DNA of 64,000 bases from Acidovorax sp. 107. Lineage in GTDB: Bacteria > Pseudomonadota > Gammaproteobacteria > Burkholderiales > Burkholderiaceae_C. Shown piece by piece: positions 38,465-47,025 of the stretch. Under the pieces are notes generated by a model. It had not been told where the DNA came from. It did not search any database and saw only the letters and a list, made by a program, of their open reading frames with translations. Position numbers and translations under genes: made by a program. The first letter of the stretch is position 1. Each line of letters opens with the position of its first letter. Location of the stretch: the NCBI RefSeq assembly GCF_003058055.1, contig NZ_QBTZ01000001.1, forward strand, positions 1,490,501 to 1,554,500, read 5' to 3'.

Positions 38465-39784
38465 ATGACCACAGATCGAATCTCCCAACACCCTTCTTCT
38501 GCAGCTCCGCTGCTTCCCCTGCGCCGCCAGTTGCTGGCCGCACTCATCGCATCACCCTCCATCCCCGCCCTGGCGCAGTTCCGCGTCGAGGTCACCGGCG
38601 TCGGGCTGACCCAGTTGCCTATCGCCATCGCACCGTTCCGCGGGGATGCGCAGTCCCCCCAGAAAATGGCAGCCATCGTGCAGGCCGACCTGGAGCGCAG
38701 TGGGCAGTTTCGCGCCATCGACGCTACGGGCGCCGCGCTGGACGAAACCGCACGGCCCGATGTTGCGCTGTGGCGCCAGAAAAGCGCGGATTCTCTGGCT
38801 ACCGGCAGTGTCACTCGCCTCGCGGACGGGCGCTTTGATGTGCGCTTTCGCCTGTGGGATGTGGTCAAGGGGCAAGATCTCGGCGGGCAGAGCTTTGTGG
38901 TCACGCAAGGTGACCTGCGCTTGGTGGCGCACCGCATTGCCGATTTCATCTACGAAAAGCTCACGGGTGAGCGCGGCATCTTCTCGACGCGCATCGCTTA
39001 CGTGACCAAAACGGGCCCCCGCTACAGCTTGTGGGTGGCGGATGCAGATGGCGAGAACGCTCAGTCCGCCCTGTCCAGCCCCGAGCCCATTATTTCGCCC
39101 GCATGGTCACCCAATGGCGGTCAACTGGCCTACGTGTCTTTCGAGTCGCGCAAACCCGTGGTCTATGTGCATGACGTGGCCACAGGCCGGCGGCGCTTGA
39201 TCGCGAATTTCCGTGGCTCCAACAGTGCACCCGCCTGGGCGCCCGACGGCCGCACGCTCGCGGTTACGCTGAGTCGGGACGGCGGTTCGCAGCTGTACAC
39301 CATCGATGCCAATGGCGGGGAGCCCCGCAGGCTGATGCAAAGCGCCGGCATCGATACCGAACCCGTGTTCTCGGGCGACGGCCGCAGCATCTTCTTTGTG
39401 AGCGACCGGGGCGGTGCGCCCCAGATCTACAAGGTGGGCGCGTCGGGGGGTAATGCCGAGCGTGTGACCTTCACGGGCACCTACAACATCTCTCCCAGCG
39501 TCAGCCCGGATGGTCGCTGGCTCGCCTATATCTCCCGCGTGGGTGGCGCCTTCAAGCTCCACGTCATGGACTTGTCCACCGGCACCACCAACGCCGTGAC
39601 CGACACGACGACAGACGAAAACCCGAGCTTTGCGCCCAACAGCCGTCTCATCGTTTACGCCACGCAGCAGCAAGGCCGTGAAGCCCTCATGACCACCACG
39701 CTGGACGGCAAGATCAAGGCTCGCTTGGCGGGCCAGGCGGGTGATATCCGCGAACCGGACTGGGGTCCGTTTCAAAAGCAATGA
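38465..39784 (+). CDS. tolB: Tol-Pal system protein TolB
   Basis: This 439-residue periplasmic protein has a signal peptide (RRQLLAALIASPSIPALA, residues about 20-37), an N-terminal alpha/beta domain (FRVEVTGVGLTQLPIAIAPF), and a six-bladed beta-propeller with repeated SPAWSPNGGQLAYVSF, APAWAPDGRTLAV and PVFSGDGRSIFFVSDRGG blades. It links Pal to TolA during envelope constriction. The ATG at 38465 or 38459 is possible; neither has a strong ribosome site. pal follows by 44 bases. Confidence 0.93.
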   Translation: MTTDRISQHPSSAAPLLPLRRQLLAALIASPSIPALAQFRVEVTGVGLTQLPIAIAPFRGDAQSPQKMAAIVQADLERSGQFRAIDATGAALDETARPDVALWRQKSADSLATGSVTRLADGRFDVRFRLWDVVKGQDLGGQSFVVTQGDLRLVAHRIADFIYEKLTGERGIFSTRIAYVTKTGPRYSLWVADADGENAQSALSSPEPIISPAWSPNGGQLAYVSFESRKPVVYVHDVATGRRRLIANFRGSNSAPAWAPDGRTLAVTLSRDGGSQLYTIDANGGEPRRLMQSAGIDTEPVFSGDGRSIFFVSDRGGAPQIYKVGASGGNAERVTFTGTYNISPSVSPDGRWLAYISRVGGAFKLHVMDLSTGTTNAVTDTTTDENPSFAPNSRLIVYATQQQGREALMTTTLDGKIKARLAGQAGDIREPDWGPFQKQ

Positions 39785-39828
39785 ACTTATCTGCACTTTC
39801 AGTTACCAAGCCTTCAGGAGAAATTTGG

Positions 39829-40371
39829 ATGATCAAACGTTTTACCCTTGCCCTTACCGTTGTCGCTCTCATGGCGGGTTGCAGTTCTGGTGTGAAGCTG
39901 GACGATGTGCCGGTCGAAGACAAAAACGCCACCTCCACCATGGGCGGAGCCAACGGCGGTGCCAACTCCGGCCAGTCGTCGCAAAGTGGCGTCACGGGCG
40001 TGGACCTGAGCCAATCCGGCCGTGACGGTGCGGGTCCTGTCGGTGTCGCGCGCATCGTGTACTTTGATTACGACAGCTACGTGATCAAGCCCGAGTTCCA
40101 ATCCCTGATCGAAGCGCACTCCCGTTTCATCAAGGCGGCTCCCAACCGCAAGGTCATGATCGAAGGCCACACCGATGACCGTGGCGGCCGCGAATACAAC
40201 CTGGCTCTGGGCCAGAAGCGTGCAGAAGCTGTGCGTCGCTCGCTGGGCTTGCTGGGCGTGCCCGACAGCCAAGTCGAAGCTGTGAGTTTTGGTAAGGAAA
40301 AGCCTGCAGCACAAGGCAGTACAGAAGATGCACGTGCCCAAAACCGCCGTGCTGAACTGTCGTACCGTTGA
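39829..40371 (+). CDS. pal: Peptidoglycan-associated lipoprotein Pal
   Basis: This 180-residue outer-membrane lipoprotein has the lipobox LMAGC at residues 14-18. Its OmpA-like domain (VYFDYDSYVIKPEFQSLIEAHSRF, then EGHTDDRGGREYNLALGQKRAEAV) binds diaminopimelate in peptidoglycan. The ATG at 39829 has CAGGAGAAA upstream; the frame extends to 39781 but without a lipoprotein signal there. The stop overlaps the cpoB start by one base. Confidence 0.95.
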   Translation: MIKRFTLALTVVALMAGCSSGVKLDDVPVEDKNATSTMGGANGGANSGQSSQSGVTGVDLSQSGRDGAGPVGVARIVYFDYDSYVIKPEFQSLIEAHSRFIKAAPNRKVMIEGHTDDRGGREYNLALGQKRAEAVRRSLGLLGVPDSQVEAVSFGKEKPAAQGSTEDARAQNRRAELSYR

Positions 40372-41162
40372 TGCGACCCGCCGTACCGGTTTTCTCGCTG
40401 AAGGCGGTGGCGATGGCGGCGTTGCTCGCAGTGCCGCTGTCTTCAGCCCACGCTGCCATATTTGAAGATGGTGAGGCGCGACGGGCCATCCTGGAGATGC
40501 GGCAACGCGTTGATGGGCTGCAATCGTCTCAGCAACGGTCTGCTGAAGAGGTTCGCAGGCTGAGTGAAGAAAATGCCCAGCTGCGCCGCAGTCTGCTGGA
40601 CTTGCAGACGCAAATTGAAGCCCTGCGCGCTGAGCAGGCCAAGCTCAACGGCCAGAACGAACAGCTCTTGCGTGATGTGGGCGAACTGCAGCGCCGCCAG
40701 AAAGATATCGCACAGGGCGTGGACGAGCGGTTGCGTCAATTCGAGCCCATCAAAGTCAATGTGGACGGCCGCGAGTTTCCGGCAGACCCCGCTGAAAAGC
40801 GCGACTTTGAGGCGGCCCTGACTGTCTTTCGCTCCGGCAAATTCCCAGACGCAAGCGCCGCTTTCGCTGGTTTTGTGCGGCAGTATCCACGCAGCGGCTA
40901 CGTGCCTTCCGCTCGGTTCTGGTTGGGCAATGCCCAATACGCCACCCGTGAGTACAAGGAAGCGATTGGCAACTTCAAGCAGATGTTGACTGATGCTCCC
41001 ACGCACGCCCGTGCGCCCGAGGCCGCGCTGTCCATCGCCAATTGCCAGATTGAGCTCAAAGACACACGTACTGCGCGCAAGACGTTGGAAGACCTGCTGC
41101 GCGCTTACCCTCAGTCCGAAGCAGCCGTGGCCGCCAAAGAGCGCTTGTCGCGACTCAAGTAA
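40371..41162 (+). CDS. cpoB: Cell division coordinator CpoB (YbgF)
   Basis: This 263-residue periplasmic protein has a signal peptide (AVAMAALLAVPLSSAHA) and a coiled coil (about residues 35-110, QQRSAEEVRRLSEENAQLRR). C-terminal TPR-like repeats include FEAALTVFRSGKFPDASAAF and PSARFWLGNAQYATREYKEAI. It coordinates Tol-Pal with peptidoglycan synthesis. It is the fourth cistron-like element after tolB and pal, with one-base overlaps on both sides. Confidence 0.92.
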   Translation: MRPAVPVFSLKAVAMAALLAVPLSSAHAAIFEDGEARRAILEMRQRVDGLQSSQQRSAEEVRRLSEENAQLRRSLLDLQTQIEALRAEQAKLNGQNEQLLRDVGELQRRQKDIAQGVDERLRQFEPIKVNVDGREFPADPAEKRDFEAALTVFRSGKFPDASAAFAGFVRQYPRSGYVPSARFWLGNAQYATREYKEAIGNFKQMLTDAPTHARAPEAALSIANCQIELKDTRTARKTLEDLLRAYPQSEAAVAAKERLSRLK

Positions 41163-41989
41163 TGGGGGGCGAGGTGGCTTTGGCCCTGCATAGTGCGCCA
41201 GATGCTGGTGCGGAGGATGCGCTGGAGCGCCGTTTTGGCGGGCTTCAGCGGCTTTATGGAGTGCAGGGCGCTGCCAGAATCCGCTCAGCTCATGTGGCCG
41301 TGGTGGGTATTGGTGGGGTCGGCTCCTGGGCTGCGGAGGCCTTGGCGCGCAGCGGCGTTGCGCAAATCACGCTGATTGACCTGGACCACGTGGCCGAGTC
41401 CAACATCAATCGACAAATCCATGCACTGACCGGCACCGTGGGGCAGGCAAAGGTTTTGGCCATGCGTGATCGCATCGCGCAAATCCATCCAGGGTGTGTT
41501 GTCCATTGCGTTGAGGAGTTTGTGGAACCCGGAAACTGGCCGGGTTTATTGCAAACGCCGATAGACGCGCTCATTGATGCCTGTGACCAAATCAAGGCCA
41601 AGACCGCGTTGTCCGTTTGGGCCAAGACCCTTGGTGTGCTGCACATAGCGGTGGGTGCGGCAGGTGGAAAGCGGCACGCACACAAGGTGGATGTGGACGA
41701 TCTTGCGCTGGTCACTCATGACCCGCTGTTGGCGCAACTGCGCTATCAGATGCGCAAACACCATGGTGCCCCGCGTGAGGGTAAGAAGATAGGAGTCCCC
41801 TGCGTTTTCAGTCGGGAGGCCGTTGCGCCGCCAGATGCCTCCTGCAACATCGATGGGGATGGCTCCTTGAACTGCCACGGCTACGGCTCGGTGGTTGCTG
41901 TGACTGCTACCTTCGGCCAATGCGCGGCGGGCTGGGTGCTCGACAAACTTGCAACGGATTCCAAGTTGGCCGGAAAAAAGACGCTATAA
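41162..41989 (+). CDS. tcdA: tRNA threonylcarbamoyladenosine dehydratase TcdA
   Basis: This 275-residue E1/ThiF-like enzyme cyclises t6A37 of tRNA with ATP. RFGGLQRLYGVQG at the N-terminus, VAVVGIGGVGSWAAEALARSGV (ATP loop), DHVAESNINRQ and DACDQIKAKTAL are the family motifs. It overlaps the cpoB stop by one base and ends 42 bases before tRNA-Lys, whose t6A37 is a natural substrate (inference). Confidence 0.93.
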   Translation: MGGEVALALHSAPDAGAEDALERRFGGLQRLYGVQGAARIRSAHVAVVGIGGVGSWAAEALARSGVAQITLIDLDHVAESNINRQIHALTGTVGQAKVLAMRDRIAQIHPGCVVHCVEEFVEPGNWPGLLQTPIDALIDACDQIKAKTALSVWAKTLGVLHIAVGAAGGKRHAHKVDVDDLALVTHDPLLAQLRYQMRKHHGAPREGKKIGVPCVFSREAVAPPDASCNIDGDGSLNCHGYGSVVAVTATFGQCAAGWVLDKLATDSKLAGKKTL

Positions 41990-42031
41990 TCCAAGGCTTT
42001 GCAGCAATCGACGCGATGGCTGCAATCGGTC

Positions 42032-42107
42032 GGGACGTTAGCTCAGTTGGTAGAGCAGCGGACTTTTAATCCGTTGGTCACAAGTTCGAATCTTGTACGT
42101 CCTACCA
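42032..42107 (+). tRNA. tRNA-Lys (anticodon TTT)
   Basis: The 76 bases fold as a cloverleaf: acceptor GGGACGT / ACGTCCT, D-arm with AGCTCAGTTGGTAGAGC, anticodon loop CTTTTAA, T-arm CAAGTTCGAATCTTG, discriminator A and encoded CCA. A terminator follows. Everything to the right is accessory in character, so this tRNA may mark an integration site. Confidence 0.97.
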
Positions 42108-42130
42108 CCAACACATTGTAGATATTAGAA

Positions 42131-42162
42131 AGCCTGCTATTTAAAACATAGCGGGCTTTTTT
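42131..42162 (+). terminator. Rho-independent terminator of tRNA-Lys
   Basis: AGCCTGCTAT and ATAGCGGGC pair around TTAAAAC, and T6 follows. It lies 24 bases after the tRNA. Confidence 0.85.
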
Positions 42163-42402
42163 CCATTTTGGGGCTGGTGACAGTCTGGTGACAGTTTCAA
42201 AGTTGATGAGCGGAAGTTGCAACCAACGCACCCGGAGCCTGAAGTGGTGTTCAAGTGGCTTATCAGGGGCCCTTTGATACTTGGGCACTGACTGTGCAAT
42301 CGGTCTGGTGCGAGAACACCGTAACTCAGCCCCAGACGCGTCTAACGGACAGTTTTTGGTCAACTCTGCACCGACTTTGCGGAGCCTGCTCTGGTCAGAG
42401 TG
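42163..42402. other. Tract between tRNA-Lys and the first accessory gene
   Basis: No gene is supported. The tract opens with a short direct repeat, GGTGACAGTCTGGTGACAGT (42176-42195), and shows weak coding bias, as expected for an island boundary or degraded DNA. No integrase is visible in the window. Confidence 0.4.
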
Positions 42403-43054
42403 TCATTTCCAAGTTCGACGCACTGCTTCATCGCTCATCCATCGGAAAGGGTGCTCGCGCCTTGAGCGCAGTGAATTGGGAAGCACCTCTTCAATCGCGG
42501 CTTCGACGAGCGCTCTCAATGAGGGCCCAGGTTTCCCGACTGTGCACGCGTTCACGACAAGATCCCCTTGGCGGTAAATCAGCTTGAGCCGTTCCTGAAA
42601 GTACGCCCTCGCTCCGCTGTCCCATGCCTCACGGAACACTTTGCTCCTGTAAAGGCGAGTGGCCTGACCGAGCGAGCATTGATAGGGGGATGGCGTTGAT
42701 CAAGTAAAGCTGGGTCTCGTTCTTATTCCAACACGGAGGCACGAGCAATCCGGCTCGTTTGCGGATGTGGCGCCCCGTCACCCCATTTGCGGGCCAGGGC
42801 GTGTACGGCTGCCTGGACCCGTATTCATCGATGTGGGGTGACTCCAAGACGAGCAGGATGCATTGGACTTCGCTGCACCTTTCCGGCAGTGCCTGTGCCA
42901 CCGAACTCCAGTCCCTCAGATCAGTTAGCTGTGAAATGCGGCCAACTAACCTGTCTGGACACTCACGTCGATCAAAGTTCGGTGTGGAACTCGGGCACAC
43001 GCTGTGGACGGACCTCTCGAAATCAGCAGGAGTGAAAGCAGCGGGGGTTTTCAT
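42403..43054 (-). pseudogene. Frameshifted gene, possibly of the uracil-DNA glycosylase superfamily
   Basis: Two minus-strand frames overlap at 42629-42639. Frame A (start 43054) runs CILLVLESPHIDEYG, NGVTGRHI, LINAIP. Reading on through a C5 run (G5 on the plus strand, 42685-42689) with one C removed gives PYQCSLGQATRLYRSKVFRE, which continues into frame B (GDLVVNACT ... REHPFRWM). The restored product is about 217 residues. ESPH...TGR and a late HP motif weakly recall UDG motifs; that assignment is tentative. The extra base may be a real mutation or a sequencing error. Confidence 0.6.
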
Positions 43055-43217
43055 GGAGCGCAGCTTGCCCCTTCGTGGGCCGATATCGAAGAATTGCGAC
43101 CCTCGAGGATATGACGTTTTCTCACGGATTCAAGACATGTGTACATGTGTGGACGCAGCCTGTCATCTGTGGCATGAGAGCTTCTGGCTGCGTTAAACTA
43201 CATAGTCGCGCCTGGGC

Positions 43218-44066
43218 TTAGCGCTGCTGACCACCTTTGTTTAAGAACTCAATCCCCGTGCGTTTGACCAGTTCCTGATAGCTGATCGGTGGCCCAGCTA
43301 CCTCACGCTCACGGTTCGCCTGCCAATGCGCCCATGCCCGCTGTGTCGTCGCGTCGTACACCAGCTTGTAGAGATAGGTCGGCACGCGCACGCCGTTGTC
43401 TCCAACGCGCGGACTGCTCTCGGTGAAAACGGGACCTGTGATCACAAACACATCCCCCTTGGCCCGCTTTACATAGTGCCGCGTGTCCTGCTCAATCTTG
43501 TTCCAGGCGCCACCGTTGTGCTGAGCATTCTGGGGGACCATATTCGCCAAACTGAAGCTCTGGGCCATGGCCGTTGGCGTTGGCATATCTCCCGCAGGTG
43601 CCATGTGCCCACGGCTGTAGCCAGAGTTCTTGTAGTCCTCCAGCTCCGCCCGTTCGCCACTGGGCAAGCGCGCATCCGCAAAGAACCGCTTGGCACGCTT
43701 CTCATCGGCATCCTCGATGAGCTTGCGGTTCAAGCGTTGGGCTACGAACACCGGTGTCTTGGTAGTACCGGAGTGCAGTATCGCAAACGCTTCATAGCAA
43801 AGCTCGCGCAGCTGTGGCCGGGGCGTGATGGCCGGAGGAGTTCCATTCGCAAAGAACTGCGGGCATTGCGCAAAGGAGGTGGGTTCGGGCGTGAGCAGCG
43901 CCGCACTGTCGAACTGCTGAGAACGTGCCCAGGAAAGATTCGGGAGAGCAATGCCGGCAAGAGACAGGGCCAGCACAGCCGCCAGGCGCACACGGCCTGG
44001 ACAAGAGAAAAAACGATTCACAGAAGAGGCGAGCAAGTGGAAAAAAAAGATGCCAGATTGGAGCAC
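43218..44066 (-). CDS. Secreted DNA/RNA non-specific endonuclease
   Basis: This 282-residue beta-beta-alpha-metal nuclease has SGYSRGHMAPAGDMP near residue 150 giving the (D/S)RGH motif with the catalytic His, and NMVPQNAQHNGGAWNKIE giving the Mg-ligand Asn. The N-terminus (RVRLAAVLALSLAGIALPNLSWA) is a signal peptide, so the enzyme is periplasmic or secreted. GTG 44066 is the longest start; GTG 44021 would still keep the signal. The role may be nutrient scavenging or DNA defence. Confidence 0.87.
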   Translation of the reverse strand: MLQSGIFFFHLLASSVNRFFSCPGRVRLAAVLALSLAGIALPNLSWARSQQFDSAALLTPEPTSFAQCPQFFANGTPPAITPRPQLRELCYEAFAILHSGTTKTPVFVAQRLNRKLIEDADEKRAKRFFADARLPSGERAELEDYKNSGYSRGHMAPAGDMPTPTAMAQSFSLANMVPQNAQHNGGAWNKIEQDTRHYVKRAKGDVFVITGPVFTESSPRVGDNGVRVPTYLYKLVYDATTQRAWAHWQANREREVAGPPISYQELVKRTGIEFLNKGGQQR

Positions 44067-44145
44067 CGTTCACGGTTCGCTTCTGGCCCGAATGCTCAGA
44101 TCCTGCAGGGATTTACAGCTGCTTGCAGAGTGGGGGGCACAAACA

Positions 44146-44325
44146 GAAAGGGCTCCCCAAAGGGAGCCCGATCTGCCTGCCCGCCCCTGCGGTTCAGTGA
44201 ACACTCCCCACGGCACCAGCACCCGCAAATGCGATGTGCCACCACCATGGGAAGTCTTGCAACTGCATCAATTCAACCCAAGCAGTTGGTATGCCAAGTT
44301 CCATGGCGCTGAATTCGCCAAAGGG
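44146..44325 (-). repeat. Second copy of the DUF4148 3' element, downstream of SRAP
   Basis: About 180 bases match 18101-18280 at roughly 85 percent by eye. They include the last codons (GEFSAM), with the stop codon TAA changed to GAA, both hairpins (CAACTGC / GCAGTTG; ACTTCCCATGG / CCGTGGGGAGT) and the terminator GGGCTCC / GGAGCCC. It now follows the SRAP gene by 18 bases in the same orientation and may serve as its 3' end. Confidence 0.8.
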
Positions 44326-44343
44326 TGAGGGCTTCTTCATGCA

Positions 44344-45042
44344 TCACACTGATTCGACAGGTAACTCTACCTGCTGTGCCGGATCTTTCGCCCGGTGCAC
44401 AAACAGCTCCAGTGGCGGCACTTTGATCAGCGCCTCTGCCTGCTCGATAGTGCCTCGCAGCCAAGTATCCCAGTCCCCCTTTTCCAGCGGCACCACGGTA
44501 CGCTTGTCCTGCATGTCGGGCGCGCGCTTGGGGTCAGGCCGGTGCATCAGGTTGAGAACCGGCACGTCGTCGCAGTTCTGCGTGATCATGGTGTAGCTGG
44601 GCAGCACCTCGCCCGTGGCCGGGTCGGTCCATTCGCTCCACAGGCCCGCCAAGCCCCAGGGCTCGCCGTCGGCCCGCTCGAACTGCCATGGGATGTGCTT
44701 GCCTGTGCCCCAGTAGGGTTCGACATACAGCTGCGCCGGGATGATGCAGCGCTGCCCCTTGCGCCAGGGGCCGCCGTAGGTCCATGACTTGGCCATGCCC
44801 TCGCGCCGGGCGTTGACGGTGCTCAGGCGCTTGCCGTCCGTGCCGGTAGGGATGTGCGTCTTGGAGTGCGGCGGGATCATGCCCCACTGGCCTACCACCA
44901 GTTCTCGTCCAGCTTCGCCCTTGGCCCGCAGGAACGGCCCACGGTACAGCGGGCTCATCTTGTCGCGCCACTCTTCCTCGGGAACGTCACCGAAGTGCAG
45001 CACCAGCTGCTCACGGCCCGGGACCTCGTAGTAGGTACACAT
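44344..45042 (-). CDS. SOS-response-associated peptidase (SRAP/YedK/HMCES family)
   Basis: This 232-residue SRAP protein has Cys2 of MCTYYEVPG as the catalytic residue, which forms a covalent bond to abasic sites in single-stranded DNA after Met removal. VNARREG (Asn) and the late His in the LMHRPDP region match the family. It protects abasic sites during replication. It is divergent from umuD with 36 bases between start codons that contain a LexA box, so SOS control is expected. Confidence 0.9.
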   Translation of the reverse strand: MCTYYEVPGREQLVLHFGDVPEEEWRDKMSPLYRGPFLRAKGEAGRELVVGQWGMIPPHSKTHIPTGTDGKRLSTVNARREGMAKSWTYGGPWRKGQRCIIPAQLYVEPYWGTGKHIPWQFERADGEPWGLAGLWSEWTDPATGEVLPSYTMITQNCDDVPVLNLMHRPDPKRAPDMQDKRTVVPLEKGDWDTWLRGTIEQAEALIKVPPLELFVHRAKDPAQQVELPVESV

Positions 45043-45066
45043 GGCATCATTCTGGCAGCAGGGAGC

Positions 45067-45086
45067 TATACTGTAAATATGTACAG
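45067..45086. promoter_or_regulatory. SOS (LexA) box with -10 element at the SRAP/umuD divergent promoter
   Basis: CTGTAAATATGTACAG (45071-45086) is a perfect CTGT-N8-ACAG LexA site. TATACT at 45067-45072 is a good -10 for the umuD side and would place the transcript start about 45079, on the ATG itself. The site lies 29 bases from the SRAP start, so one LexA dimer could repress both genes. Confidence 0.8.
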
Positions 45087-45525
45087 TCTTTGGAATTCCT
45101 CGCTACCGGTGCCGTACGACACGGCGGCGCAGTCGCTGGCCTTGCCCCTGTGCGGGGTGAGCGTGCGCGCGGGGTTTCCATCGCCAGCGGACGACTTCGT
45201 GGTGGAGCGGCTGGACATCATGCAGTTGCTGGTGAAGCACCCCCAGGCCACCTATTTCTGGCGCGTGCGGGGCGACTCGATGCGGGACGCTGGCATCGAG
45301 GACGGCAGCATCATCGCCGTGGACCGGGCGATCAAGCCCAAGCACAACAGCATCGTCGTGGCCATTGTGGACGGCGAATGCACCGTGAAGTATCTGCACC
45401 AGCGCGCCGGCCGGATCAAGCTGCGGGCGGCCAACCCTACCTATCCCGACATCATTCCCCGAGAAAGTCAGACCATTGAGGTGTGGGGCGTGGTGAGCGG
45501 GTGCGTGAAGCTGTTTCTCACCTGA
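45079..45525 (+). CDS. umuD: Translesion polymerase V subunit UmuD (S24 peptidase)
   Basis: This 148-residue LexA-type self-cleaving protein has cleavage site Ala31-Gly32 (RAGFPSPADDF), Ser67 in RGDSM and Lys104 in ECTVKYL. The Ser-Lys spacing of 37 equals that of E. coli UmuD. After RecA-stimulated cleavage it forms polymerase V with UmuC. The ATG at 45079 lies inside the SOS box with no ribosome site; GTG 45109 is an alternative start. umuC follows by 20 bases. Confidence 0.92.
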   Translation: MYSLWNSSLPVPYDTAAQSLALPLCGVSVRAGFPSPADDFVVERLDIMQLLVKHPQATYFWRVRGDSMRDAGIEDGSIIAVDRAIKPKHNSIVVAIVDGECTVKYLHQRAGRIKLRAANPTYPDIIPRESQTIEVWGVVSGCVKLFLT

Positions 45526-45545
45526 TCTGATGGACGGAGGCCAGC

Positions 45546-46844
45546 ATGTATGCGCTGGTGGATGGCAACAATTTTTACGTGAGCTGTGAGCGGGTTTTCC
45601 GCCCCAGCCTGAACGGCCGCCCGGTGGTGGTGCTGAGCAACAACGATGGCTGCGCCATCGCCCGCAGCAATGAAGCCAAGGCCCTGGGCATCAAGATGGG
45701 GGCGCCGTGGTTCCAGATTCGGCACATGGAAGAGACCCACGGCCTGGTGGCCTTGAGTGCCAACTTCACGCTATACGGCGACATGAGCAATCGGATGATG
45801 AGCCTGGCGGCGGGCCTGGGGCCCTCGCAGGAGATCTACAGCATCGATGAGTCGTTCATCGGCCTGCAGGGCATGCGCGGCGACCTGACCACCCGCAGCC
45901 ACGCCATCCGCGCCCGCATCCACCAATGGGCGGGCATTCCTTGCGGCATCGGCATTGGTCACACCAAGACGCTGGCGAAGCTGGCCAACCACATCGCCAA
46001 GACGGCCGAGCGCAAACCGGGGAGCTACCCGGCCGAGCTGGCCCAAGTGTGCAACCTAACCACATTGCCGGCTCAAGACCTTGATGACCTGTTGGCCAGC
46101 ACGCTGGTGGAAGAAGTCTGGGGTGTGGGCCGCAAGATCGGCGCGCAGCTGCATCAGTGTGGGGTGCATACGGTCCTGGACCTGGCCCGGCTGGACCCAG
46201 CCATGGTGCGCAGGCGCTGGAGCGTGGTGCTGGAGCGCACGGTGCGTGAGCTGCAGGGCATGCAGTGCATAGATCTGGATGACGCGCCTGAGCCCAAAAG
46301 AGAGATTGCCTGCACCCGATCATTCGGCCAGGCGGTGACCGAGCTGCCGCCGCTGGTGGAGGCCGTGAGCGAGTTCGCCAGCCGTGCGGCCGAGAAGTTG
46401 CGCAAGCAAGGGAGCCTGGCAAGCCAGCTGCTGGTGTTCTGCCACACCTCACCTTTCCGACCCGGACCCCGATTCAACCGCAGCATCGTGGTGCCACTGC
46501 GCCGGCCTACGGCTGACACGGGAAAGCTGGTGTGGGCGGCTGTAGCTGGCATGCGCCGCATGTACGAGCCTGGGTACAAGATGGCCAAGGCAGGGGTGAT
46601 GCTGCTGGACCTGGTGCCGGGCAATGCGCTGCAGGGAGAGCTGGATCTGGAGGATGAAGACCACCGGGACCGCACCCAGCTGATGGTGGCTTTGGATGCG
46701 CTCAACCAGCGCTATGGCAAGGGCACCGTGCATTCAGGTGCCACGGGGGGCACCAACAAGGGCAAGGGCTGGGGGATGAAGCAGGAGAGGCGAACGCCGC
46801 AGTACACGACGCGGTGGGAGGATGTGCCGGTGGCGCGGGCCTGA
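45546..46844 (+). CDS. umuC: Translesion DNA polymerase V catalytic subunit UmuC
   Basis: This 432-residue Y-family polymerase has [15 protein letters not shown] near the start (first catalytic Asp), [25 protein letters not shown] (Asp-Glu pair), and little-finger and C-terminal UmuC segments ending [26 protein letters not shown] lies before the ATG. It forms an SOS operon with umuD. Confidence 0.94.
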   Translation: MYALVDGNNFYVSCERVFRPSLNGRPVVVLSNNDGCAIARSNEAKALGIKMGAPWFQIRHMEETHGLVALSANFTLYGDMSNRMMSLAAGLGPSQEIYSIDESFIGLQGMRGDLTTRSHAIRARIHQWAGIPCGIGIGHTKTLAKLANHIAKTAERKPGSYPAELAQVCNLTTLPAQDLDDLLASTLVEEVWGVGRKIGAQLHQCGVHTVLDLARLDPAMVRRRWSVVLERTVRELQGMQCIDLDDAPEPKREIACTRSFGQAVTELPPLVEAVSEFASRAAEKLRKQGSLASQLLVFCHTSPFRPGPRFNRSIVVPLRRPTADTGKLVWAAVAGMRRMYEPGYKMAKAGVMLLDLVPGNALQGELDLEDEDHRDRTQLMVALDALNQRYGKGTVHSGATGGTNKGKGWGMKQERRTPQYTTRWEDVPVARA

Positions 46845-47025
46845 GAGTGGCGGCGCTCGCACGCTGGAGATCTGTTTTGCAGCGGTTGCCGTCACTCGTC
46901 CTGCCGCTATGGAAGTCCGCTGACGATCTCTCATCGGTCGTTCGGAGTAGTGGGCCATATTTTTGGATGGAGATAGAGAACACCAATCTATTAGCTCCTC
47001 ACATGGCTTGCGCTTTCAAGCCAGC

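Noticed and set aside
43997..44312. Plus-strand frame across the 44.1-kb repeat with similarity to a frame at 18066-18266
   Set aside because: The shared peptide arises only because the DNA element is duplicated; both frames run opposite to the transcribed strand.
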